Below, one piece after another: positions 11,036 to 20,550 of a stretch of DNA of 26,549 bases. Below the pieces are notes generated by a model that was not told the DNA's origin, did no database searches, and worked only from the letters and a program-made list of their open reading frames with translations. The stretch is from Isoetes engelmannii. Its lineage: Eukaryota; Streptophyta; Lycopodiopsida; Isoetales; Isoetaceae. How positions within the stretch are numbered: the stretch's first letter is position 1; each line of letters begins with the position of its first letter. The translations under genes were made by a program, and so were the position numbers. Where the stretch lies: contig JAANSK020115572.1 in NCBI GenBank assembly GCA_011763485.2, positions 1 to 26,549 of the forward strand, written 5' to 3'.

Positions 11036-11275
11036 GAAACTCCAATCAGTGAAAAATTGGCATCAAAATGAAGCTTGATGCCTAGTGTCAGCATCCAAGC
11101 AGTCTCGGTGACAAGTGCCACAAGAAAAAATCGGGAAAGCTCGAAAATCAACAGCTGAAACTCCAATTAGTGAAAAATTGGCATCAAAATGAAGCTTGAT
11201 GCTTGGCGCCAGCATCAAACGACTCCCGGCGACAAGCGCCACAACAAAACCTCGCCAAAATCACATCGGAACCTG
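11036..11275. repeat. 121-base tandem duplication
   Basis: TCCAAT-AGTGAAAAATTGGCATC and the following AAAATGAAGCTTGATGC occur at 11041 and 11162. The second half aligns as AGTGTCAGCATCCAAGCAGTCTC in copy 1 and GGCGCCAGCATCAAACGACTCCC in copy 2 (shown here in parts: GTGTC/GCGCC, GGTGAC/GGCGAC, AGTGCC/AGCGCC). Copy 2 keeps CpGs that copy 1 has as TpG or CpA. Confidence 0.9.
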
Positions 11276-11491
11276 TCGGAACTCCACTATAGCCAAACAA
11301 GAGAGAGAAAATGAAAAAAATCCCCGCCAAAATGACGACACGAAATTGACACATCCGCCAAATGGTGCCACGTCGGCTGCCACCTCGAAAAAAAGCCCCC
11401 CCTGTTGCTTACGTGCCGCTCGTGGGCGGCGCCACCGGGAAGTTTCTGCGAAGAAAACTCCTCCCCCCATCGGTTCCCTAATACGAAAAAG

Positions 11492-11724
11492 ACGGCTGGG
11501 CCCAATCCAACCGTCTCAAGCAATCGCGAAGCGACACGTGTCGCCCCTTCTTTCTCTGAAAGTGGGCGATAAATTTTACCGTACGTTCTGTTTTTCTTAC
11601 CTGCCTTTTTGCTTTTCTTACTGTTCATTCTGTTTTTTTCCGTCCCTTTCAGTTCTTTTTACCTCTTTTTCTGTTTGTTTCTCCTGACGCGATGACATGT
11701 GGCACGGCTGGATTGGGCCCAACC
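11492..11724. promoter_or_regulatory. Inverted GGGCCCA elements and G-box palindrome
   Basis: ACGGCTGGGCCCAATCCAAC at 11492 and ACGGCTGGATTGGGCCCAAC at 11704 are near-perfect reverse complements about 190 bases apart. Each contains GGGCCCA, the site II core that TCP factors bind in plants. CGACACGTGTCG at 11532-11543 is a perfect 12-base palindrome with a CACGTG G-box, the core of bHLH and bZIP (including abscisic-acid-response) sites. A T/C-rich tract (11575-11690) lies between the arms. The site is 470-700 bases upstream of the kinase start, so control of that gene is plausible but inferred. Confidence 0.5.
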
Positions 11725-11741
11725 ATCTTTTCCGTTAAGCC

Positions 11742-11897
11742 AAAGGCCCTGCTGGCCACTTTCTGCCCTGGAAAGGGGGCCGATCGCGATAGTGGCCAGC
11801 AGGGCCTTTCCCCTATACTAAATTCTTTGCCGCGCGTCGGCCCCTTTCCAGGGCAGAAATTGGCCAGCAAGGCCTTTCCCCTATACTAAATTCTTTG
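11742..11897. repeat. Nested inverted and direct repeat
   Basis: A 47-base arm (11742-11788, with CTGCTGGCCACTTTCTGCCC) is the reverse complement, with about five differences, of 11831-11877. The 42-base loop contains a 38-base block (11792-11829, with CCCCTATACTAAATTCTTTG) that recurs directly at 11860-11897. The start of the loop block (GTGGCCAGCAGGGCCT) is an exact reverse complement of 11744-11759. The two TATACTAAATT copies could act as core-promoter elements of the kinase gene; that is inference. Confidence 0.85.
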
Positions 11898-12193
11898 TGA
11901 ATTGAAAGGATCCGATATTGGGTGAGGAAATAATTCCCAAAGGTGGTTTAGGACATTGGTGGATCCCATAAACATTAAATCGTCAAATAAAAGCAAGAAC
12001 GCCGTGGATTCCTTTCTTGCTTCCAGTAACACAAACGTTGACCCAACGTTGAAACGTGGGAAACATGGCCTTCTCGAAGCTCTTGCAACAATTCAAAGAC
12101 GGCACTCCCTATCTGACTATGGAGGCCAGCCGCCTACAATGGAAGACCCAAAAACTAACTTACAACCAAAGTGTAGTCTTGTGCTGCGTTCTC

Positions 12194-15100
12194 ATGGCTT
12201 CGAAGGAAGTCTTGACTCTGTTATGGGCGCTCATTTTCTTCATCTATGTCGCTGCAGCAGCCCACGATGCTTCTATCTTGCTCCAGTTCAAGGAAGAATT
12301 GAACAATCCTGACATTCTAGAGAGCTGGAATTCTTCCAATTCTTCACCTTGTGACTGGAATGGAGTCTCCTGCAATGCAAATTCAACTTCTGTCTCTGCT
12401 CTCCATCTGGGACATTTCGAACTCAATGGCACTCTCTCTTCTACTCTTTGTCAATTAGATAGCTTGCAGATTTTGAATCTCACTTATAATGATTTTGGGC
12501 AGGAATTCCCTGTGGGTCTATTGGAATGCCTAAAATTATCTACTCTTGATTTGAGCCAGAATTACTTTGTAGGTCCTCTGCCGGACAATATCTCGGCAAT
12601 TGCTGCATCCTTGAACCATCTGGATCTTTCAGGTAATAACTTCACTGGGTCTGTGCCAAAGGATTTCTCTAAGCTTTCAAATTTGGAATACCTGTCTCTG
12701 GAAGCAAACTTGCTCACAGAATTCCCTCAGCATTTGGTCAGGCTTACTAACCTAAAAGCCCTCTATATTGATTGGAATCCCTTCTCTCCTGGCCCCATCC
12801 CTCCTGAATTAGGCAATTTGACTAACCTTCAATATTTCAAACTTGCAGGATGCCAGTTCACTGGATCAATCCCATCTAGGCTTGGAAACCTCAAGAATTT
12901 AGTTTATTTTGATCTGTCCTCAAACAATCTAACCGGATCAATCCCCTCTTCGCTTGGAAATCTCAAGAATTCTGTTTACTTTGATCTATCTCAAAACAAT
13001 TTGACTGGTAGCATCCCCAAGGAAATTCTGTCTCTACCCAACCTGATCCAACTTGAGCTTTATGTGAATTCTCTCTCTGGACCTATCCCTGATGAAATTA
13101 GCAACCTGACCTCTTTAGAGGAGTTAGATCTTTCTCAAAATTATCTGAATGGTAGCATTCCGCAATCCATCAGCTTGCTAAAGAACCTTAGACTTCTTCA
13201 GCTCAATTATAACAACCTTACTGGAGAGATTCCAGATGGGCTCTCTGATCTAAAAGAGCTAAAGAACTTCGTCCTGTTTAGAAATGCCCTTACTGGCCAG
13301 ATACCATACTTGATGGGGAAGAATAGCAAGCTCATTGAATTTGATGTTAGTAGCAACAAGCTTATTGGGACAATTCCCCCTTACCTCTGTTCTGGAGGGG
13401 CCTTGAGATTGTTTGCTGTTTTCAAGAATAAATTATCAGGACCAATTCCTCAAGAATATGGGAACTGTAAAAGCCTTGAAAGAGCCCAATTCTATAACAA
13501 CAGTCTTGAAGGGCCAGTGCCAAGTGGGTTATGGGGTTCTCCAGAACTGACTGTGCTTAGATTGGATAACAACGGGATGAATGGAACAATTTCTTCTGAT
13601 ATATCCAGTGCTTCCAACCTTACCAATCTCATTCTGGATAATAATCAGTTTTCAGGGCAACTGCCAAAAGAATTAGGGCAGCTTCCTCTTTTGCAGAAGT
13701 TGCAGGTCTCCAACAATAAACTCTCAGGAACTCTCCTCTTTGGGAACTGCCCTTCCTTGGTTAATCTTGTCCTGTCGCACAACCAGTTCTCTGGATCAAT
13801 ATCAGACGATGTATCAAACTGTGCCTACTTAACTGAATTAAATTTATCAAGCAACAACATTTCAGGTTCCATCCCTAAGGTGCTAGGGAAGTTAGAACAT
13901 CTCAGCTATCTGGATCTCTCAAATAACCGCTTGACTGGTGAGATTCCTACAAGTTTATCAAGTCTTAATCTGCTCAGCTTGAACTTATCATACAATGAGC
14001 TGCAGGGCCAGGTGCCAACTAAACTAGGGCAAATGTTCTCTTCAAAAAGCTTTGAAGGAAATGCAGGGCTCTGTGGATATGGCACCTCAAATTCCTGCAT
14101 AGTTTCAAAGACAAAGACTGGCAAAAGCACTAGAAAATTAATTGTGGCCTTATTTTTCAGTCTAGCCGTGATAGCTTTGTTATTGATTGCTGGAACATGC
14201 TTGGTATACAAACAGAATGGCAAGAGGTTAGAATTAGTAGGATATAAGGACCCCCAATGGAAGGTTACACCATTTCACATGGGAGAATTCAATGGAGCAG
14301 ATGTTACAGAACACCTAGAGGAAAATAACGTTGTGGGTAGTGGTAGATCTGGAAAAGTATATAAGGTAACCCTAATGAATGGAGAAACTGTGGCAGTGAA
14401 GAAGCTATGGAGATGGCCCGAGACTCCTGGATCTAATTCGGACCATGAATTTATGGCCGAGATCGAAACCCTAGGCAAGATCAGGCACAGAAATATAGTT
14501 AAACTTCTTTGCTGCTGCTCCAGTACAGATTCAGACCTTCTGGTGTATGAATACATGCCCAATGGAAGCCTGCAAGATGCTTTACACGGTCCTAACTGTA
14601 AGTTCTTAAACTGGCATACCAGATTCAGGATTGCCATTGGAACTGCAGATGCTCTTGCATATCTGCATCATGGATGTCAGCCACCAATTCTGCACAGAGA
14701 TGTAAAATCAAGCAATATTCTTCTTGATGAGAAATTTGAAGCTAAATTGGCAGATTTTGGACTTGCAAAACTATACGAGAATTCCGGGACTATGAGCAAT
14801 GTTGCAGGGACACACGGTTATTTCGCTCCAGGTAACAACACCCTTTCTTCCTTTCTGCATTATGAAATTTAAATCTTAGAAGCAGAAGCAATTTTCACAT
14901 CATCGAAACCCTAATAGAAACCCTAATATGTCCTCTAAACATTTGTTTTTTCTGCCTTACAGAGTATGCATACAGCATCAAAGTGAATGAAAAGAGTGAT
15001 ATCTACAGTTTTGGGGTAGTATTGTTAGAACTGATTACTGGAAAGGCGGCAATGGATGCAGAGTATGGGGAAGGGATGGACATAGTGAAGTGGATTAGAA

Positions 15101-15426
15101 GCAAAATACGTGGAATCGGAGGTCCAGAAAGGGTGTTAGATGAGGCAATAAAAGAAAGGGCTGATAGGCAGCAGATGGGGCTTGTTCTAAGGTTGGCTTT
15201 GCTTTGCACCACCGCTGCTCCTTCAAGGAGGCCTTCCATGCGCGACCTAGTGGAGATGCTCAAACTCTCAGATCCTGCTTCCAAATTGCATGATATTTGG
15301 AAACTTAGATCCCACAGCTTGAACGCCTCATTTTCCTCTGGCGCTGATTCCTTTCGAATAGGTGACTCTGATTTAACATATTCTCCTTCAGATCTCCGAC
15401 TTGAGAAATGCTGCAGCATCAAATAA
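12194..15426 (+). CDS. LRR receptor-like kinase, subfamily XI (HAESA/HSL-type)
   Basis: This gene encodes a plasma-membrane receptor serine/threonine kinase. Exons are 12194-14831 and 14963-15426, 1033 residues. The intron (14832-14962) splits the GYFAPE codon run exactly where HAESA-family genes are split. ATG 12194 is chosen because it opens a signal peptide (residues 1-24, LLWALIFFIYVAAAA). An LRR cap with SSPCDWNGVSC follows, then about 23 LRRs (residues 58-620), one transmembrane helix (about 648-670) and the kinase: GSGRSGKVY loop, Lys736 in VAVKKLW, Asp836 in HRDVKSSN and Asp854 in DFG. All catalytic residues are present, and Arg before Asp marks an RD kinase. The FSPGPIPPELGNL...LAGC stretch and CCCSS...LLVYEYMPNGSL are close to HAESA. 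That family binds small secreted peptides (IDA, CEP or CLE type) with SERK co-receptors; the ligand here is unknown. Family lengths are about 970-1000, so it is slightly long, partly from a duplicated LRR. It looks intact. Confidence 0.93.
14832..14962 (+). other. Intron of the receptor kinase gene
   Basis: The donor reads CCAG|GTAACA and the acceptor CCTTACAG|AGTATG. Joining them gives GYFAPEYAYS and keeps the kinase frame. If the intron is retained, translation stops after about 14 extra residues at 14872, removing the second half of the kinase domain. Confidence 0.92.
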
Positions 15427-15589
15427 CAAATTGGATGCTTGGAGAGTATAGAAATCAATCGATGATTATAACATGTCAGGAAATACACATACAACACACA
15501 TTTCTGAAGCAGGATGTGGTTTACCCAGAACGGGTTCCAAAGGTTTTATCATGTATTTCGTAGAAATGTTGCTAATTGGATTCTTTTAT

Positions 15590-15820
15590 GTTGACCTAGG
15601 GTATACATTTGTATACACTAGGTCAACAAGAATATATAATAGAGTTCACATTTGTATACAAGAATGTTGCCTTCATCTTGCTTTGGGCAACATTCTCGTG
15701 TGGTAGGCATGCCGACACGCATCCACGCGGAGGTACGCATCGATGCGGAGGCATGCCGGACATGCCAGGATGCACATCGACATGTATGACACGCTAGAAT
15801 GTTGTAAAGCAACATTTTTG
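15590..15820. repeat. Cluster of hairpins downstream of the kinase gene
   Basis: The first hairpin (15590-15627) has 17-base arms, GTTGACCTAGGGTATAC and GTATACACTAGGTCAAC, with one mismatch and a 4-base loop. The second has perfect 11-base arms AGAATGTTGCC/GGCAACATTCT (15661-15671 and 15686-15696). The third is AATGTTG/CAACATT (15798-15816), sharing the arm of the second. Between them lie GGCATGCC twice (15706, 15750) and the 12-base palindrome CGCATCGATGCG (15736-15747). It may be a foldback element or MITE remnant. It starts 164 bases after the kinase stop, so it could also lie in the 3' UTR. Confidence 0.8.
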
Positions 15821-15829
15821 TAATGTGGA

Positions 15830-16590
15830 AACGAGTCATGTTACATTCTGAGGCAAGAAAAAGGCTTCCAAATGCTGGTAGATCTTCATAAATCTGTGTA
15901 AAATCGTTGGAAATCAGTAAAATTGCTGGAAATTAGTGGTTAAAATCAGTGGAACAGACGTTGGAGAAGGCCGCAAACAAATACGTTGTAGCCAAGAAAA
16001 TATTGTCAATATTCAGGGTTGAAACCATGCCATGTGGCACGACGCTATTGGATGCGCGGGCAGAATGTTACATATCTTATTTTTACTGTACGGTTGGTAT
16101 TTTAGAATAAGGGTTTGCATGGCCTTTTTTGGATTGTCCCTAAGGGCAAGCCCTCGCTTATGTAAGAATGTGGAATATTCCTGATATATGCCAAAATGTA
16201 GCCGGATATATCTCATGGCTAGCCTAAATTTGATGTGGCGAATCACTATGTCCGTCACCTATCTTCTTGTTCGAGCCCGTCGCACTTGTCTCATCACTCA
16301 GCCACAATTGAAACCATGGGTGTCAATTCATTTCTACTGCTTTGCACAAGGCTTGGAAATTAGCTACGGAGATGGGGCATTGTTTTTTAGTAATTATCTC
16401 GATCCTTGTATTACGGGTGTGAGTTTGCGCTCCATGGAATCTCCGCTATAAAAGAAATCCAATTCCGGGAAGGAACAATTTCCCGTAATATGCTCGGTTA
16501 GACGGTCCTTTACAAGTTATGTTCAAAATTCAAGCCATCGGGCATGGCTAAAAAATGCATTGTTATTAGTTGAAGCTAAAATGAAGCAGT
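15830..16590. other. Intergenic, no recognisable gene
   Basis: Mixed AT-rich sequence. The frames of 81-87 codons (16013-16258 on -, 16188-16451 on +) overlap each other and show no domain. Confidence 0.5.
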
Positions 16591-16599
16591 GCATTCCTA

Positions 16600-17350
16600 T
16601 ATCTAAAGATCTAGCTTAGAATTTGGTGCTTAAATGCAACGAAAGAGCAAGATTTGGAACTAAGTAGACGAATGCAATCTTTGATTGCTCATAGTGGTCT
16701 AGATTGTGTTGCTATTTTATCTGATCACCTCGTTCGTCTCTTTGCATCATAGGGATTTGGAGGAAGCCCAGGAATTTTTTAACAACTTACGAAGCCAAGT
16801 CTGTATATATGGAATGCAATTATTGCAGCCTATCCCAAGCTTGGTCAAGATAAGACATCTCTTTAATTATATACCAGGATGCAACATGAAGGTACAAATT
16901 CGGTCAAACATACATTCTTGAACATCTTGAAAGCCTGCAGTCATATAGATGTTATTGATCAGAACAGATTGATACACAGAAAAATCACAGAAAATGGAAA
17001 ATGGTCTTCAATCTTATATTGGAAAGTGCCCTTGTTGATATATACACCAAATGTGATTGCTTAAATGATGCATGGCAAGTCTTTGATAGCTTGGCAGATT
17101 CAAATGTGATGGCATTATCGCAGGATATGCTGACAATGGGAAGGGTCTTCTTGCATTAGCTTCTTTTTCATATATGCAAAATGAAGGTCTGTCATATTCT
17201 TGAGTGCGTTGAAAGCATGTGGCAGTATCACTTCCAAAAAATATGGAAAATGCATTCATGAGCAAATTATAGAAAGCAGGCTTGACTCTGATATTCCTTT
17301 GGGGAGCAGTCTTGTGGCTATGTATGCTAAATGTGGGGATTTGGAATGTC
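16600..17350 (+). pseudogene. PPR (pentatricopeptide repeat) gene, decayed
   Basis: PPR proteins of the PLS type bind organelle RNA for editing, splicing or stability. Across several frames the + strand gives LELSRRMQSLIAHSGLD, LSDHLVRLFAS, DLEEAQEFFNNL, SVYIWNAIIAAYPKLGQDKT, TFLNILKACSHIDVID, LNDAWQVFDSLADSNVMA, YADNGKGLLALASFSYMQNE, ALKACGSITSKKYGKCIHEQ and GSSLVAMYAKCGDLE. These are successive P, L and S motifs in the right order, about six repeats. At least five stops or frame shifts separate them, so the gene is dead. The E and DYW tail is missing; homology stops at about 17347. A further PPR-like piece lies at 26060-26250. Confidence 0.8.
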
Positions 17351-17728
17351 CATGTGTTAAAACATCTGCTATCTTACTTGAAAAGCGTTTTGACAATGCT
17401 TGGCAAAGGGATCTAGCTTTGGCCAAAAAACCACGATTCCGTTATTTTAAAATTATTCCAGTTGTCTTTTTTTTTTTTTTTTTTTAACTCGGACATTTAA
17501 TTTATGTTTTGGTCAAGAAATTGCATCCTGTAATTTTTTTTTTGTATATGAATTGGCGGCAATATTGTACCATTTTTTATGTGTGTTGAAAAAGGAAGAC
17601 AATAAAACCATTGCAAAAAGTAAAGTGTGTGCTAGAAAGGAACAAGTGTTAGAGCACTTTGCTCAAAAAAACATTGATTATATTCATCAAAAGTTATGTA
17701 CATGTACAAGATATTTGATACAAATATG
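17351..17728. other. Gap with poly-T and one half of a distant direct repeat
   Basis: A T run of about 19 bases lies at 17467-17485. TATGTTTTGGTCAAGAAATT plus GCATCCTGT at 17503-17531 matches 21847-21875 at 26 of 29 bases, on the far side of the minus-strand gene. GTACCATTTTTTATGTG (17566-17582) is also found inside that gene's second intron (20404-20420). Confidence 0.7.
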
Positions 17729-17729
17729 A

Positions 17730-18350
17730 TTAAATTTTCACTGACAATAATTTTTTTTCAATTAGATCATAGTCTATAGCGTTTGCTTTTCCTTGCAAAT
17801 CTGGTCTGCCACTTAGAAAAGCAGGCACTGTAGGAGCTGATATTAAAAAATCAAACATCTGCAGTGTTTCTGCTGACACCCAATTCTCTTCATCTTCATC
17901 CTTCGGGTGCCATGTAGAAGGATTTATGTTGTTGTCTACATTCAAGCAACACTTGATCAGTTCATCGTCCACCCAACATATCTGCTCTTTCTGAAATCCT
18001 TCTATTACCTCCAAGGCCTCATGTATGTTTTTGATATAGATATCCTTTGCTCCACGTTTTGGTCGATGAAGGAGCCCACAATGACCTTGATCTAAAATGA
18101 AGTGGACGTCAAAGGCCTTCAGTTCAGGAACAACTTCTTTGATTTTTAATATGTTGGATCTCAGCATGGAAGACCATATACCAATGCTTGCTTTGTCCTT
18201 CAGATGGCTTAACAATATCTGAACACCCGGTCTGGGGTACACCCATTTGCTCTTTGTTTCTAGAATCCCCGCAGGAAAAGGAGGAGCAGCACAGTATTCT
18301 GCTTTGGAGAAGGTCTTCAGACGAACTTAATTAAGGTCGAATAGGATTAG
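17730..18350 (-). other. HAD (FCP1/NIF-type) domain within the fusion gene
   Basis: Motif I is the DLN form (KKLILFDLN, 18353-18327) common in a plant subgroup with DLNG in place of DLDET. Motif II is IGIWSSM after YPRPGVQILL. Motif III lies around RPKRGAKDIY, and motif IV is WVDDELIKCCLNVDNNINPS. The order and spacing fit NLI-interacting-factor phosphatase-like proteins. The second nucleophile-region aspartate is replaced by Asn and the domain carries a stop just after motif I, so phosphatase activity is unlikely. It ends at AIDYDLIEKKLLSVKI. Confidence 0.75.
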
Positions 18351-18378
18351 TTTTTTGCTATCGGAATTGGCTTCTTCT

Positions 18379-18528
18379 CTGCACAGTGCATAGTTGAAGT
18401 TAGCATTCAAATTTGAAATTTTTGCGCTACGCGCGATACTTTTAATTAATCTATCCTATATGGAAACAATTTATTACATCTAGCATACTCAACGTACAAG
18501 GAATCGCGTTGCGCGCGAGATAACTTAC
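18379..18528 (-). other. Intron with paired GC palindromes (third visible)
   Basis: The donor is GA|GTAAGTTATC and the acceptor GTGCAG|A, phase 2, 150 bases. It contains ATCTCGCGCGCAACGCGAT near its 5' end (18503-18521 on +) and ATCGCGCGTAGCGC near its 3' half (18424-18437). Confidence 0.75.
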
Positions 18529-20376
18529 TCACGTGTGGCTTGTGAAGTTGCCTCCTCTTCCTTCCTGGATGTGCTATCTTCTTCAGCTCTAGTAGGAATA
18601 GTGTTAGTTTGTGCAAGAACAACAGAAGCATTCTGCTAGTTCCTGTGGGTTTACCTCAAGATTTTCCTCTTCATCTCTCACAAACTTAGCCAACATCTCT
18701 TTTGTGGAGGCATCCATTTCTAGTGGAGAATTCGATGATGAATGTTCAGAGCCACTCTCAATTTCTTCCAAGACAGATTCTTCCTCAGAGACAGTCTCTT
18801 CCGAACTGCCACCATCTGCATCTGCATCCTTCTCTTCAGCGTCTTTTTCTATTTCCTCAAGTGTGACCTTCTTAGTCAGTTCTGCTTTCTTTTGTGCTTT
18901 CCCAATCCAGATCATATGATTTTTTTCCACATCAAGATAATACAGCTCCAAGAACTCTTTCTGCTCCTCAGTGGTCATCTAGCTTTGAATTTTTCGGCCA
19001 TTGGTTAGAGCTTCTTTGCTAATCCTCCCGTTGATGAAGTAGTCACAGACTAGGCCTCCTTTGGGTACGAATATATCCACTAGGTAGAAGGCAAAGTTCG
19101 AGCTCAGCTTGTGCTCGTTCACTGCACCTCCCTTCAGGTCAACCTGCTTGTACTCTAACTCCTTTTCACATTCCTCCTCTGTCAGGTTGGTGGTGAGCTC
19201 ATCGATCCAGTGGTAATTGTCCAAGCTAAGCTTCTCTGTAAATCTGAGTATCGGCTGAAGCTTTTGGGAATCACTCTTGTGTGCATCATACACTGCATCT
19301 GATACATTATTTATGATTGTTATGCCATGAGACACTTTTTCCTTATTAGACGTCCCATCTACCAGCACCCCATGTCTTACACTCATGTTGGCGGTCTCTA
19401 TCTGTGTGGTGGCCTGCAGGATCTTTGGATATTCCTCTGCATGATCTGACAGAAACACAAGTGTGATGTGCTCTTCAGTGGTCTGCTTGAGATAGTTTGA
19501 GAGCGTGGTGATGTAGTCGTCTATGCCTTGATGATATAAGTTCAGCAGTCCACCACAAACAATGAAGCTGTCTTCGGAATAGTCTGAGTGGCAACAACAA
19601 GAGAACCCTGACATGACGACCATGTAGGTTTCGAAGATTGTATCATGAATATCCAAGTCACCACTGACTCTGCATTTCAGCTCTACATGGACTTTTGCTG
19701 GTAGATGGACTGGTTTTTCCTTGTTTCTGGACTTATATGCCTGAATAAATCCAGATGACCACTTTGAGTACCTTAGCAGGTCCTCATCAGATATCTTCAT
19801 CATCTCTAAGATACCCTGCTCAGATAAGTTGGTTACTCCAAAAATCTCGATGAGCTCCTTCGAGATGGCCTTCCTCATGACACGGAGGTCTTTCATGGAC
19901 TTGCAGGCCTCTGGGAAAGATGGTACATCTTGTATCTTGGAGACCTTCTTCACAAAGACATGTCCATTTAAGAGTGACTGGAGCACCTTGAGAATTTCAC
20001 CCTCCCTTAAACCCTGTGCACTCCTCAGGTCTATGACAATGAAATCTCCAAGGGACCCCTTCTCAGGTTTGCCAGATTTTCCTACAAGCTCACCTGTTGT
20101 CCATTTGTTCCACACCTCATTTCATTTATCCCACACATGACCAGGACTGAACACTATGTGGTAGGAATCAGAGGGTCCTTCTGTGGACTTCTTCTTCTTG
20201 GTCCTAGCTTCCTCTTCCTCCTCTATGACTTCTTTCTTTGTATGATGACCTTGCTGATCATCTTTATCATTTCATCATAAGAACGGTCCTTCTCCCCCTG
20301 CTCCTTTCTTTTTAAAACTGGATGGCCAAGCTCAATCCATTGATTCCTAGCTTGCCTCACTCGTATGGGATATGGT

Positions 20377-20550
20377 CTGAGACAATAAAAAAATTGCAAG
20401 TTAGTACCATTTTTTATGTGCATATCGTGTGTAGCGCGAGTACTCTAAAGCAAGATAACAAACATTTGACTCGCGCTATGCGCGAGACTGCAGACCACAT
20501 ATTGCAGTCCATATTGCGAGTAAACTAAACAAAAAGAACAAGTAACTTAC
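20377..20550 (-). other. Intron with paired GC palindromes (second visible)
   Basis: The donor is CTC|GTAAGTTACT and the acceptor TTGTCTCAG|ACC, phase 2, 174 bases. It contains the near-perfect hairpin CTCGCGC-ATA-GCGCGAG (20470-20486) and ACTCGCGCTACACACGA (20425-20441). Confidence 0.75.

Noticed and set aside
10743-11045. 100-codon minus-strand frame
   Set aside because: Phe/Leu/Ser-rich read-through of the 30-base repeat array.
11196-11687. 163-codon + frame and overlapping minus frames upstream of the receptor kinase
   Set aside because: They run through promoter repeats and a T/C tract, with no domain on either strand.
15003-15497. 164-codon minus-strand frame
   Set aside because: Antisense shadow of exon 2 of the receptor kinase.
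15830-16590. Possible LTR remnant before the PPR pseudogene
   Set aside because: No paired repeat, primer-binding site or coding motif found.
18611-18919. Ser-rich + strand frame
   Set aside because: Antisense shadow of the acidic linker of the minus-strand gene.
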